Assembly: GCF_029338335.1 (NCBI RefSeq)
Contig: NZ_CP119796.1
Source: Halomontanus rarus
GTDB taxonomy: Archaea > Halobacteriota > Halobacteria > Halobacteriales > Natrialbaceae
Strand: one strand, 5' to 3'
DNA: 64,000 nt
The notes below the pieces were generated by a model. It worked only from the letters and a program-made list of their open reading frames with translations. It searched no databases and was not told the DNA's origin. Positions 44,485 through 52,291 of this stretch are shown piece after piece. Made by a program: the position numbers and the translations under genes. How positions within the stretch are numbered: position 1 is the stretch's first letter; each line of letters begins with the position of its first letter.

Positions 44485-45731
44485 GCCGGCGAACGTCGCG
44501 GTGGAGCGTCGCGTTCGTCGCCGCGGTACTCACGAGCGGCGTCGGCGTCCTGCTGGCGGACCCGAACCTGGTACTCCTGTCGATCCCCGCCGTCGTTTTC
44601 GCAGTCTACCCGCACTTGACCCGCCCTCCCGCCGCGACGCTCGAGATCGAACGCTCGATCGCCGAGCAGGACCCGGCACACGGTCAGGAAGTCGAGGTCA
44701 CCGTCACGCTCCGGAACGCGGGCGACCGGACACTTTCGGACGTCAGGGTCGTCGACGGCGTCGCACCGATGCTCTCGGTTCGGTCCGGATCGGCCAGGCA
44801 CGCGGCGGTACTCGGTCCGGGCACCGAGACGACGTTCTCCTACACGATCGTCGCGAAACGCGGCGTCCACCGGTTCGAACCGGCGACCGCCGTCCTCCGA
44901 GACGCGAGCGGCGGCGTGACGCTCGAGACGACGCTCGCGGCGGACACCGAACTCGCGTGCCGATCCCCGATCCGGACGCTCCCCCTCGGTCACACGGCGC
45001 GGTACGCCGGGCCGAGCGCGACGACCGATAGCGGGAGCGGCATCGAGTTCTCCCGGATCCGATCCTACCGACCCGGCGACCCGCCGGGACGAATCGACTG
45101 GAACCGATACGCTCGATCGGGCGAGCTGACGACCGTCAGCTTTCGCGAGGAGCGATCTCGGACGACCGTCTGCTGTCTCGATGCTCGAGAGATCTGTTAT
45201 CGCTCCTCGGGGCACGACTCCGTTCACGCCGTCTCCTACGAGCGCGCCGCGGCGCGCGAACTGCTCGACGCGGCGAGCGACGCGGGTGAGCCGGTCGGGG
45301 TCGCGGTCTTCGGGGTCGACGTCACCTGGCTCGCACCGGCGACCGGGTCACACCACGTCGCGACGGCATACCGAACCCTCGAGGATCCCGAGACGCTGCC
45401 GATCGTGCCGCCGACGGAGTGGGACGGGACACCCGACGACGCGCAGGCTCGCGAGCTCCGAGCGCGGATCGGACCTTCCACGACGGTCCTCCTGCTGTCG
45501 CCGCTGCTCGACGAGTTCCCCCTCGAGACGGCGCGAACGCTCCGGGCGGAGGGGCATTCGGTGACGGTTCTCTCACCGGACGTGACGACAGCGGGCTCGC
45601 TCGGGCGGGGGGTCGCACGTCTCCGGCGCGAGAACCGAGTCGACGCGCTTCGTCGAGCGGGCGTTCCGGTCGTCGACTGGGAGCCCGAAACGCCGCTCGA
45701 GACGGCGATTCGCCGCGGTGAGAGACGATGA
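44481..45731 (+). CDS. DUF58 domain protein, second copy
   Basis: Starts at GTG 44481 (SRRTSRWSVAFVAAVLTSGV) within GTGA. Two N-terminal membrane segments (about 10-50) precede an Ig-like region (EVEVTVTLRNAGDRTLSDV) and the DUF58 core, RIRSYRPGDPPGRIDWNRYA (about 191-210). The C-terminal VWA-like part has SVTVLSPDVTTAGSLGR. It is 416 residues, shorter than the first copy (495). The presence of two DUF58 operons but one visible MoxR suggests that the 929-2023 ATPase or one elsewhere serves both. Confidence 0.87.
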   Translation: MSRRTSRWSVAFVAAVLTSGVGVLLADPNLVLLSIPAVVFAVYPHLTRPPAATLEIERSIAEQDPAHGQEVEVTVTLRNAGDRTLSDVRVVDGVAPMLSVRSGSARHAAVLGPGTETTFSYTIVAKRGVHRFEPATAVLRDASGGVTLETTLAADTELACRSPIRTLPLGHTARYAGPSATTDSGSGIEFSRIRSYRPGDPPGRIDWNRYARSGELTTVSFREERSRTTVCCLDAREICYRSSGHDSVHAVSYERAAARELLDAASDAGEPVGVAVFGVDVTWLAPATGSHHVATAYRTLEDPETLPIVPPTEWDGTPDDAQARELRARIGPSTTVLLLSPLLDEFPLETARTLRAEGHSVTVLSPDVTTAGSLGRGVARLRRENRVDALRRAGVPVVDWEPETPLETAIRRGERR

Positions 45732-46462
45732 GCGGCCTTCCGGCGACTCCGACGGAGTCGTTTCCGACGACCCGCAGCGCCGGCGTCGCACTCGTCGCAG
45801 CGATCGGGGCGTGTTTCGCCGGTTCGAGAGGGCCGCTACAGAGCGCGCCGCTCCTCCTCGAGGCGGCGGGGATCGTCGTCTTCGTCGGCGGCGTCGTGTT
45901 CCGTCGACGCGGGCGTCGGATCGCGGGGCGAACGCTCACCCTCGTCGGGGGCGTCGTCGCCGGCTCGGCCCTCGTCGGGGCCGTCGCGCTGTCGCTCTCG
46001 CTGCCGGTCGCGCTCGCGGTCCTGTCGTGTGGAATCGGCGTCGCATCGCTCACGCTCGCCGTGTTTCCCGTGATCCCGAAGTGGGAGCGAACGCTCGCGC
46101 TCACCGGTGCCACGTTGGTGTTCGTCGGTGTGACGGCCAACGCCGTCGTCGGTGATCTGCCGGTCTGGCGGTCGGCCACCGCGGTGACGATGGTGTTTCT
46201 CGCGTGGGACGGAGCCGAACGGGCGATCGCACTCGGCGAGCGGATCGGCGACGGGGCCGAGACCGCGTCCGTCGAACTGACCGGCACCGCGACGAGTACG
46301 ATCGTGGCCCTCGCGGCGATCGGACTCACGGTCGCCGTCTCCCGTCTTCCGACGGGGAACTCGCCCTCGTCGCCGGCCGCACTGGCACTGCTTCTGGTCG
46401 CGACGATCGCGTTCTTCCTCGGGTTGGCTCACCTCCCGCGGAGTCCGAGGGTGGACGACTAG
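45728..46462 (+). CDS. Multi-TM membrane protein closing the DUF58 operon (DUF7519-like)
   Basis: The 244-residue protein has about seven membrane segments and only short loops, with a soluble acidic end. ATG 45728 overlaps the DUF58 stop (ATGA). In haloarchaea a DUF7519-like gene often occupies this operon place. Function unknown, but it likely forms part of the membrane assembly with DUF58. Confidence 0.75.
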   Translation: MSGLPATPTESFPTTRSAGVALVAAIGACFAGSRGPLQSAPLLLEAAGIVVFVGGVVFRRRGRRIAGRTLTLVGGVVAGSALVGAVALSLSLPVALAVLSCGIGVASLTLAVFPVIPKWERTLALTGATLVFVGVTANAVVGDLPVWRSATAVTMVFLAWDGAERAIALGERIGDGAETASVELTGTATSTIVALAAIGLTVAVSRLPTGNSPSSPAALALLLVATIAFFLGLAHLPRSPRVDD

Positions 46463-46681
46463 TGAACGGTTGCTCGGTCAGGGAAGTACTCGTCAGCGTC
46501 GACATCGAGTGATTCGGCGAACGCGGCGGCGGCGACCACGACGGGGAGGGATCGGCAAATCGGTGTCGTCGTTGCTCTCGAGTGCGATTGCGGTAGAGAC
46601 CGCGTATCGCGTCTTGGCACCCAGATCGGTGTCGATACGCGCCGGTTGCCGTTTCGGTTTGAACGGGTGTCCACTGATAAG
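46463..46681. other. Region with possible gene debris before a solo IS end
   Basis: No intact gene. On the minus strand the frame ending at 46459 gives VVVAAAAFAESLDVDADEYF, which reads like the C-terminus of a larger protein, but I cannot name it. Its nirK-overlapping remainder is only a shadow. Confidence 0.25.
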
Positions 46682-46701
46682 CCCACGACTTCAGTCGTGG
46701 G
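46682..46701 (+). mobile_element. Solo IS200/IS605-type end hairpin
   Basis: CCCACGACTTCAGTCGTGGG is identical to the left-end hairpin of the tnpA-tnpB element at 59692-59711 and differs at one base from its right-end hairpin (61363-61382). No transposase is next to it, so it is a solo end or remnant. Confidence 0.8.
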
Positions 46702-46719
46702 TAACTGATCAGAGCCCAA

Positions 46720-46736
46720 TTCCCGACAATCGGGAA
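46720..46736. promoter_or_regulatory. Inverted repeat upstream of nirK, possible operator
   Basis: TTCCCGA-CAA-TCGGGAA, 7-bp arms with a 3-bp gap, lies about 55 bp before the nirK start and about 12 bp from a TATA-like GATATACTG (about 46749). It could be a regulator site for nitrite or oxygen response. Confidence 0.4.
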
Positions 46737-46791
46737 CTACGTCTACTGGATATACTGTACGGAGGACAATGTAGAGATGTAGGAGGACCAC

Positions 46792-47877
46792 ATGACCATC
46801 CCAACCACGACACGGCGGCGCGTATTGCAGGCCCTCGGCGTGGGCGGTTTCGCCGCCCTCGCTGGTTGTCAGGCACCGCTCACACAGACTCCCGAGGACG
46901 TCACGAACCCCACGACTCCGACCACCCCAGACATGAATCCCGCAAAACCCGTCGATGTTGACCGTATCGCCGCCGACCCGACCGCCATCCCCGGACCCAT
47001 CTCGCGCGACAACGCGGAGACCGTCGCGGTGGAGATGACCACCAACGAACTGGTCGCCGAAGTCGAACCCGGCGTCACGTACACGTACATGGCGTTCGAC
47101 GAGCAAATCCCCGGTCCGCTCATCCGCGCCCGCGTCGGCGACACGGTGGAACTCACCATCACCAACGACGAATCGAACTCGATGCCCCACAACATCGACC
47201 TGCACGCCGTGCGCGGCCCCGGCGGCGGCGCGGAAGCGACGATGGTGATGCCCGGCGAGACGGCGACGATCAGCTTCCAGGTGACCTACCCCGGATTGTT
47301 CACCTACCACTGTGCGGTGCCGAACATGGATTACCACATCTCGTCGGGGATGTTCGGAGCCATCCTCGTCGAGCCCGAAGAGGGCCTCCCCGCGGTGGAC
47401 CACGAGTTCTACCTCGGCCAGATGGAACTCTACACGAAAGGTAATGCGGGCGACGAAGGCCACCACGACTTCGACTTCGAGCGGATGGCCGCCGAAGACC
47501 CGACCTACGTGCTGATAAACGGCGAAAAGTACGCCATCGGACCGGACGGCTACGACGAGATGCGAATGGAGACGGGCGAGACCGCCCGCATCTACTTCGC
47601 CGTCGGCGGCCCGAACCAATCCAGTGCGCTCCACCCCATCGGTTCGGTCTTCGACGAGGTCTGGCCGCAGGGTGGCATCGGTGCGCCCCCACAACAGTAC
47701 ATCCAGACCACGCCCGTGCTACCGGGCAGCGCGACGATCGCGACCATCAGCGCACCGGTCCCCGGCCCCATCAAACTCGTCGACCACGCGCTCTCACGCG
47801 TCGTCCGCAAAGGTTGCCTCGCGGCCATCGACGTGCAGGGTAACGAAGACCCCGCCATCTTCAACGCGGCCGCGTGA
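46792..47877 (+). CDS. nirK: Copper-containing nitrite reductase (NirK), Tat lipoprotein
   Basis: This 361-residue enzyme reduces nitrite to NO outside the membrane. The N-terminus has a Tat motif (RRRVLQALG) and lipobox LAGC (Cys26). Two cupredoxin domains carry the type 1 ligands His133 (MPHNIDLH), Cys174 (YHCAVPNM), His182 (YHISSGM) and Met187. Type 2 ligands are His138, His173 and His332 (LVDHAL). Candidate catalytic residues are Asp136 and His281 (LHPIGSV). An SD-like AGGAGG (46781-46786) lies 5 bp before the ATG, unlike most leaderless neighbours. Codons (ACC, CGC, GCC, ATC) differ from the neighbouring genes (ACG, CGA/CGG, GCG), which hints at transfer. Confidence 0.93.
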   Translation: MTIPTTTRRRVLQALGVGGFAALAGCQAPLTQTPEDVTNPTTPTTPDMNPAKPVDVDRIAADPTAIPGPISRDNAETVAVEMTTNELVAEVEPGVTYTYMAFDEQIPGPLIRARVGDTVELTITNDESNSMPHNIDLHAVRGPGGGAEATMVMPGETATISFQVTYPGLFTYHCAVPNMDYHISSGMFGAILVEPEEGLPAVDHEFYLGQMELYTKGNAGDEGHHDFDFERMAAEDPTYVLINGEKYAIGPDGYDEMRMETGETARIYFAVGGPNQSSALHPIGSVFDEVWPQGGIGAPPQQYIQTTPVLPGSATIATISAPVPGPIKLVDHALSRVVRKGCLAAIDVQGNEDPAIFNAAA

Positions 47878-48084
47878 GCCGCCCACCGCGGTCTCTCGAG
47901 GTGGATGGTCCGCCTCAATCGGGTGATCGCACGTGCTCGTGACGGTGATCGTGGCCGGAGGTCGAACCCGACGATCGGTCGTGAATCGGCAGCGTTTCTC
48001 CCGTACAAATGGACAGCGGAAATCCGCCCGATCCTTGGACGGCTTTGCCAGTACTTCTTACTTCGTCAACACCAATACGAGAGT

Positions 48085-48264
48085 GTGGGTCGCTGTGAGT
48101 TCCCGGCAGGATGTCGCACCGAGGCGACCCATAGGGTCGTCGTGAAATTGAGCGGCGGGTCCGTCGAGACCTACGAATACTACTGCCGTCGCCACGCTGC
48201 GGTCGCCGAACGTGCAGCCCGTCGCGATCCGCGCTTCGAACTCGTGCGCGTGGAACAATACTGA
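48085..48264 (+). CDS. Small Cys/His-rich protein (59 aa)
   Basis: The sequence MGRCEFPAGCRTEATHRVVV ... VETYEYYCRRHAAVAERAAR has C-x5-C ... H ... C-x2-H spacing, a plausible zinc site. GTG 48085 lies about 27-37 bp after an A/T-rich box (AGTACTTCTTA, about 48048-48058). The longer frame from 47905 reads poorly. It may be a zinc-binding regulator; family unknown. Confidence 0.6.
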   Translation: MGRCEFPAGCRTEATHRVVVKLSGGSVETYEYYCRRHAAVAERAARRDPRFELVRVEQY

Positions 48265-48390
48265 GTGTCGCTCTTTCGAAACGTACAGTTCGAGTCGCCC
48301 CGTCGACAGACGACGACCAGAAGATGAGGCGTTCGTCCGGGATGGGCGAAATGAGACAGGATTATGATGTGATCCTCGAATGAACGAGGC

Positions 48391-49185
48391 ATGGATACGG
48401 GTGAGACTTCTCGAGTTCGTGACACCCTCTCGAAACGTCACGGTGTCCTCGAGTCGATACTCGAGGAACCAAAATCGAAATCCGAACTGGTAACGGAGCT
48501 CGGCCAGTCGAGATCGACGATCGATCGATCCATCACCGAGTTGCTCATGATCGACTGTATCGAGCCGAACGAAAGGGATCGGAGCACGTATCGATGTACC
48601 CCGTCCGGGGAGGTATCGTTACAGACGTACCGAGAGTACTGCACCGACCTGGAATTCGTACAGAGATGTGCTCCCGTTTTGAATGCGCTGCCACCGAATA
48701 CCGAACTCAGCAAGACGTTCGTTACCACGGCAGAGCTCCATGCATCGGACAAAACGCCGGACATTGCGGTACAACCGACGATCGAACTCCTCTCGGGAGC
48801 AACGAAGCTGATTGGGACAGCGCCGGTCGTGTTCGGTGACTACTTCGATATTCTCATCGATTGGATGCGGGAAGGCGAGTCCGAACTGGAGTTAATACTG
48901 GAAGAGGATTTGCTCGAATCGATCGTCACGAACTACGAGTCCGAGTTCAACGTGCTAGCGGGATTCGATTCTGTCGAGTTCTATATTTACGATGGCCAGA
49001 TTCCGTACGCGCTCTGGCTGATCGATCGAGAACCGACCGACCACGTCGGAATCACGATCTACGAAGAGGGCGGCATAAAGGGATCGCTCGTGACCGACTC
49101 CGAACCGGCGATCGACTGGGCGAGAGATCAGTACGATCGGCTCAGGGACGATTCGACGAAACTCGAGTTCAACATGTTCGAATAG
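48391..49185 (+). CDS. Winged-helix regulator with FilR1-like C-terminal domain
   Basis: The 264-residue protein has an N-terminal wHTH (residues about 10-75: RHGVLESILEEPKSKSELVT, STIDRSITEL). A sensor-like C-terminal domain (about 80-264) with IELLSGATKLIGTAPVVFGD, LILEEDLLESIVTNYESEF and YALWLIDREPTDHVGITIY resembles the FilR1/methanogenesis regulator domain. ATG 48391 follows an A/T-rich box (near 48361). Ligand and targets are unknown; the neighbour nirK is a possible target by position only. Confidence 0.8.
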   Translation: MDTGETSRVRDTLSKRHGVLESILEEPKSKSELVTELGQSRSTIDRSITELLMIDCIEPNERDRSTYRCTPSGEVSLQTYREYCTDLEFVQRCAPVLNALPPNTELSKTFVTTAELHASDKTPDIAVQPTIELLSGATKLIGTAPVVFGDYFDILIDWMREGESELELILEEDLLESIVTNYESEFNVLAGFDSVEFYIYDGQIPYALWLIDREPTDHVGITIYEEGGIKGSLVTDSEPAIDWARDQYDRLRDDSTKLEFNMFE

Positions 49186-49208
49186 CAGTTGTCGCCAATG
49201 TAATTCTC

Positions 49209-49598
49209 TTATATTAAAGTGTCTAGTAGGTACATAGAACCCACTCTTCGTGCACCATATTCAATGATAGCAGCAAGGACAACGAAGATGACAAATACAA
49301 ACCAAACCCCAAGATAGAGTGATGTAAAGCCCTCCATCGAAGATGCGATATGATCATAAAGGCTATACCCTGTGGATATCGCCGTTAATGTAATTGGAAG
49401 CAGGAGTTTATATCGAAGTAGTAGATAAGAAGAACCAGCGCCTAAAATAAACATTCCACCTATTTGTAGTAGCTTATACAGGGCTAGTTGTAGTCCTTCA
49501 GCGTCCATAGTTACGTTTAGAGCGTAATATCCGTTAACGTAGACGATAATTGCATTTGCTGCACCAATGAGAACCGCGATTACAATTCGTTTGTCCAT
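49209..49598 (-). CDS. Four-TM membrane protein in an AT-rich island
   Basis: The 129-residue protein has about four hydrophobic segments (IVIAVLIGAANAIIVYVNGY, LALYKLLQIGGMFILGAGSS, LPITLTAISTGYSLYDHIAS, LYLGVWFVFVIFVVLAAIIE). Its gene and flanks (about 49190-49760) are clearly lower in GC than the rest and use rare codons such as ATA and AGA. The LYLGVWFVFV...IEYG pattern recurs in the duplicated protein at 62981 (LYAGAWFVFLGLALLGGLIE). It looks like a recently acquired gene. Function unknown. Confidence 0.7.
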   Translation of the reverse strand: MDKRIVIAVLIGAANAIIVYVNGYYALNVTMDAEGLQLALYKLLQIGGMFILGAGSSYLLLRYKLLLPITLTAISTGYSLYDHIASSMEGFTSLYLGVWFVFVIFVVLAAIIEYGARRVGSMYLLDTLI

Positions 49599-49805
49599 TA
49601 TACTAAAACCCCTTTTATGAACGTCCTTCGGTTGGGATTGCCACTTTCCATCACCACTGACAATTACATCATCTACCGAGTATTTTTTGAATTTAGTTTA
49701 TATAATATCAGAACTTGCACGTAGTATTTAAGACCCATCTAACAGTGAATGGCTCTGATGAATTGACAGACAGCGCTGACTTCAACCGTCAAATCTAGCG
49801 ACGAC

Positions 49806-50801
49806 TCACGTGTGCGCCGCGAGTTCGCGAACCTCGTCGACGCGGACCTCACGGTCGAGCGACGCAGACGCGTACGCTGCGAGGACGACCTCGACCGCCG
49901 CACGCGCGTCGCGGCCGTCGACGATCGGCGGGCGATCCTCGCGAATCGCCTCGACGAAATCTCGGATCTGCCCCTCGAGTCCCGTCCCGCAGGGCGGTTC
50001 GACCAGATCCGGTTCGATCGTCTCGTCGCCGAGGACGAACGTCCCGGAGTTGTACGAGCCCTCGGTGCCGTTCAGTTCGACGCGTTCCCGAACGCTTCCC
50101 TGGACGCCGGTCGTCGCCTCGATCGTCCCGTACGCGCCGTTTTCGAACTGGACGGTGACGACCGCGACATCCTCGCACTCCATCTCGTGGGCGACCGTGT
50201 CGGTGTGCGCGAAGACGCTCTCGATATCACCCGTGAGCCACTGCAGGAGGTCGACGAAGTGGATCGCCTGCTGGATCAAGGCACCGCCGTCTATGTCACG
50301 GTCGCCGTGCCAACCGTCGTAGTACTCCTGCGAGCGATGGTACTTGACCGCCGTGTCCGCGAGGACGAGGTTGCCGAACCGACCGTCCTCGACCCACTCC
50401 CGGGCGGTCCACCGCTCGGGCGTGAACCGACGCTGGAAGATGCCGGCGAGCGTGACGTCGTGGTCCTCGGCGACCTCGATCATTCGGTCGACACGCTCGA
50501 TGGTGACGTCGAGCGGTTTCTCGCAGAGGACGTCGATACCCACCCGCGCCGCGTCGATCGCGATCTCGGCGTGCGTGCCCGACGGGGTGCAGATGCTCAC
50601 CGCGTCGAGGTCTGCCGCTTCGAACATCTCCTCGTGACTCGTGTAGCCCGTCGCGCCGTACGCGTCTTCGAACGGCGGGAGCGACGACTCGTTGTTCGCC
50701 GTGCCCGCGACGAGTTCGACACCGTCGATCGCCTCTACGCAGTCCGCGTGGTTCGTGCCGAAGCCGGTCGCGCCAACGATCCCGTATCTCGTAGTCCCCA
50801 T
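49806..50801 (-). CDS. Gfo/Idh/MocA-family oxidoreductase
   Basis: 331-residue enzyme starting MGTTRYGIVGATGFGTNHAD with a Rossmann loop, ICTPSGTHAEIAI, EKP motif CEKPLDVTIERVD (about 92-104), and QRRFTPERWTAREWVEDGRF. Catalytic-type His in DGGALIQQAIHFVDLLQW (about 181-198). It probably acts on a sugar or inositol-like substrate. The ORF extension to 50951 (MELPDRTLIEDRF...) is probably not translated as part of it. Confidence 0.85.
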   Translation of the reverse strand: MGTTRYGIVGATGFGTNHADCVEAIDGVELVAGTANNESSLPPFEDAYGATGYTSHEEMFEAADLDAVSICTPSGTHAEIAIDAARVGIDVLCEKPLDVTIERVDRMIEVAEDHDVTLAGIFQRRFTPERWTAREWVEDGRFGNLVLADTAVKYHRSQEYYDGWHGDRDIDGGALIQQAIHFVDLLQWLTGDIESVFAHTDTVAHEMECEDVAVVTVQFENGAYGTIEATTGVQGSVRERVELNGTEGSYNSGTFVLGDETIEPDLVEPPCGTGLEGQIRDFVEAIREDRPPIVDGRDARAAVEVVLAAYASASLDREVRVDEVRELAAHT

Positions 50802-51141
50802 GACCTCTCGGCTATGGATTCCGCGAGACTTCAGCGTGTCTACTCGAGGGGATCGGTTGGCGCACAGGCAGTTGATCGGACCGTCGACGAGTTCTTCCAG
50901 CACGCCGAAGCCGAAGCGATCCTCGATCAGCGTACGGTCGGGCAGTTCCATCGGCTCGGCGGAATGGACCTCGGTGGGCCGATGAGTGTGGTCTGAATTC
51001 GGCGCAAATGCGCTTCATTCAGGGTTCGGGATCGGGAAGAAAAACACGTAATCGACTTCGAGCCGAAAGAACAGTCTCTCGCAGACTAGATCAATATACT
51101 GTTCCAAGGATTGATTATCTTGGGCGGCGTGGTTCGGTACA

Positions 51142-51651
51142 ATGACCAAGGACGTCAATGAGACTGTGACAGGCGAGTGGGTCGACGAGACCACGACGTT
51201 TCAGCGTGTCCGATCGGTGATGCGAACGACGTACGACGGGCAGGCTGCGAGCGATATCGCAGATCGTGCACGGGTCTCGGAGACGACTGCACGCAAACAT
51301 CTCGAAGATCTCACGGAGAGTGGTTACGTCGAATCGGCCCCGAATACGGAGGGTCCAACGCTGTACACGCGATCGACGGAATCACTCATCCTCGAGGAGG
51401 CATCCGATATCCTCGAGCGCGTGGAGACTGGCAAGCTCGTCCAGGAGATCAACGAGATGGAAACCGAACTCGAATCGTACCGTGACGAATTCGATGTGGA
51501 GACCCCGGAGCAAGCGGCACTCGAGGGGACGATCATCAATCAGCAGACGCTCACGGCGTGGCAGACGACCCGCCGAAACCTTAGTTTCGCACGGACGGCG
51601 CTGGCCCTGTCCGGGTCGAAGGAGACAGTCCAGGCGACGAACGCGGTGTAA
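51142..51651 (+). CDS. Winged-helix DNA-binding protein, candidate antitoxin
   Basis: The 169-residue protein has an N-terminal ArsR/MarR-like wHTH (about 18-70: SVMRTTYDGQAASDIADRAR, SETTARKHLEDLTESGYVES) and a coiled C-terminal half (SLILEEASDILERVETGKLV, QEINEMETELESYRDEFDV). The next gene starts 6 bp downstream. The pair layout (DNA-binding protein then small soluble protein) fits a haloarchaeal toxin-antitoxin unit. Confidence 0.75.
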   Translation: MTKDVNETVTGEWVDETTTFQRVRSVMRTTYDGQAASDIADRARVSETTARKHLEDLTESGYVESAPNTEGPTLYTRSTESLILEEASDILERVETGKLVQEINEMETELESYRDEFDVETPEQAALEGTIINQQTLTAWQTTRRNLSFARTALALSGSKETVQATNAV

Positions 51652-51656
51652 AGTGA

Positions 51657-52133
51657 ATGGGAGACCACGATTCCACTGAGGAGTCGCACGCTCTTCGCGG
51701 CCCACTCGATCGGACTGCGCTGCGGGAATTTTGCACCGTGTTCGAAGATGTGGAGCCGTTGGCTACTGGATCTCTCGAGGGCGAGATCAGAACAACCGGA
51801 CTCCGGATCGCGCTCGACGATGGAATTGGACGTGCGAGTAGCGGTCGATTCGATGTGAGATGGTCGACGGCGGACGACTACACTATCCACTATACTGACG
51901 ACCTCGATCGTGATCTTCGCTGGGACGTCCACCCCCACGATTTCCCGGCTCCCACTGGAGACGGTCATCATCACCCTCCGCCGGACGCCACGTCCGATCC
52001 CGACGACGTCGAGGACTCGTGCATTACGGTCACGACAGTCGAACTCGTCGCTCGAGCAACGGTCACACTGTGGCGACACGCACACGATCGCGGGACGCTG
52101 AGCGGAACGAACGGACTCGTCGATCCGCCGTGA
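51657..52133 (+). CDS. TumE/DUF6516-like protein, candidate toxin
   Basis: The 158-residue protein has a mid-part typical of the TumE/DUF6516-like group: a beta-rich stretch DDYTIHYTDDLDRDLRWDVH, then a His/Pro-rich DGHHHPPPDATSDPDD and helix VTTVELVARATVTLWRHAHD. TumE proteins are RNase-like toxins with wHTH antitoxins. Both the upstream wHTH partner and 6-bp spacing fit. The family call is from pattern memory, so moderate confidence. Confidence 0.55.
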   Translation: MGDHDSTEESHALRGPLDRTALREFCTVFEDVEPLATGSLEGEIRTTGLRIALDDGIGRASSGRFDVRWSTADDYTIHYTDDLDRDLRWDVHPHDFPAPTGDGHHHPPPDATSDPDDVEDSCITVTTVELVARATVTLWRHAHDRGTLSGTNGLVDPP

Positions 52134-52291
52134 ACGGCGAGGCTCTGCGCCCGCTCAACCCGTAGCGTATCGAGGGACACCCGGCCGAGTTCAGACGGGA
52201 GATCGACCTCGGGCGACTGCCGGTCCCAGTCCGTTCCTCACCCATTCATCGTCTCGTTTACAGACGGTCGAGGCAGATGCCCCGACGTTCC

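Noticed and set aside
46720..46736. Known NarO-type site at nirK
   Set aside because: The repeat TTCCCGA-N3-TCGGGAA does not fit the remembered haloarchaeal CGAAC-N4-GTTCG form, so no named regulator is assigned.
46459..47694. Minus-strand frame of 411 codons
   Set aside because: It is mostly the shadow of nirK; only its end (46459-46640) could be debris.
50802..50951. N-terminal extension of the 49806 oxidoreductase
   Set aside because: The family starts at MGTTRYGIVG; the extension contains no Rossmann-type sequence.
49812..50996. Plus-strand frame of 394 codons
   Set aside because: It mirrors the Gfo/Idh/MocA gene on the minus strand and has no domain.
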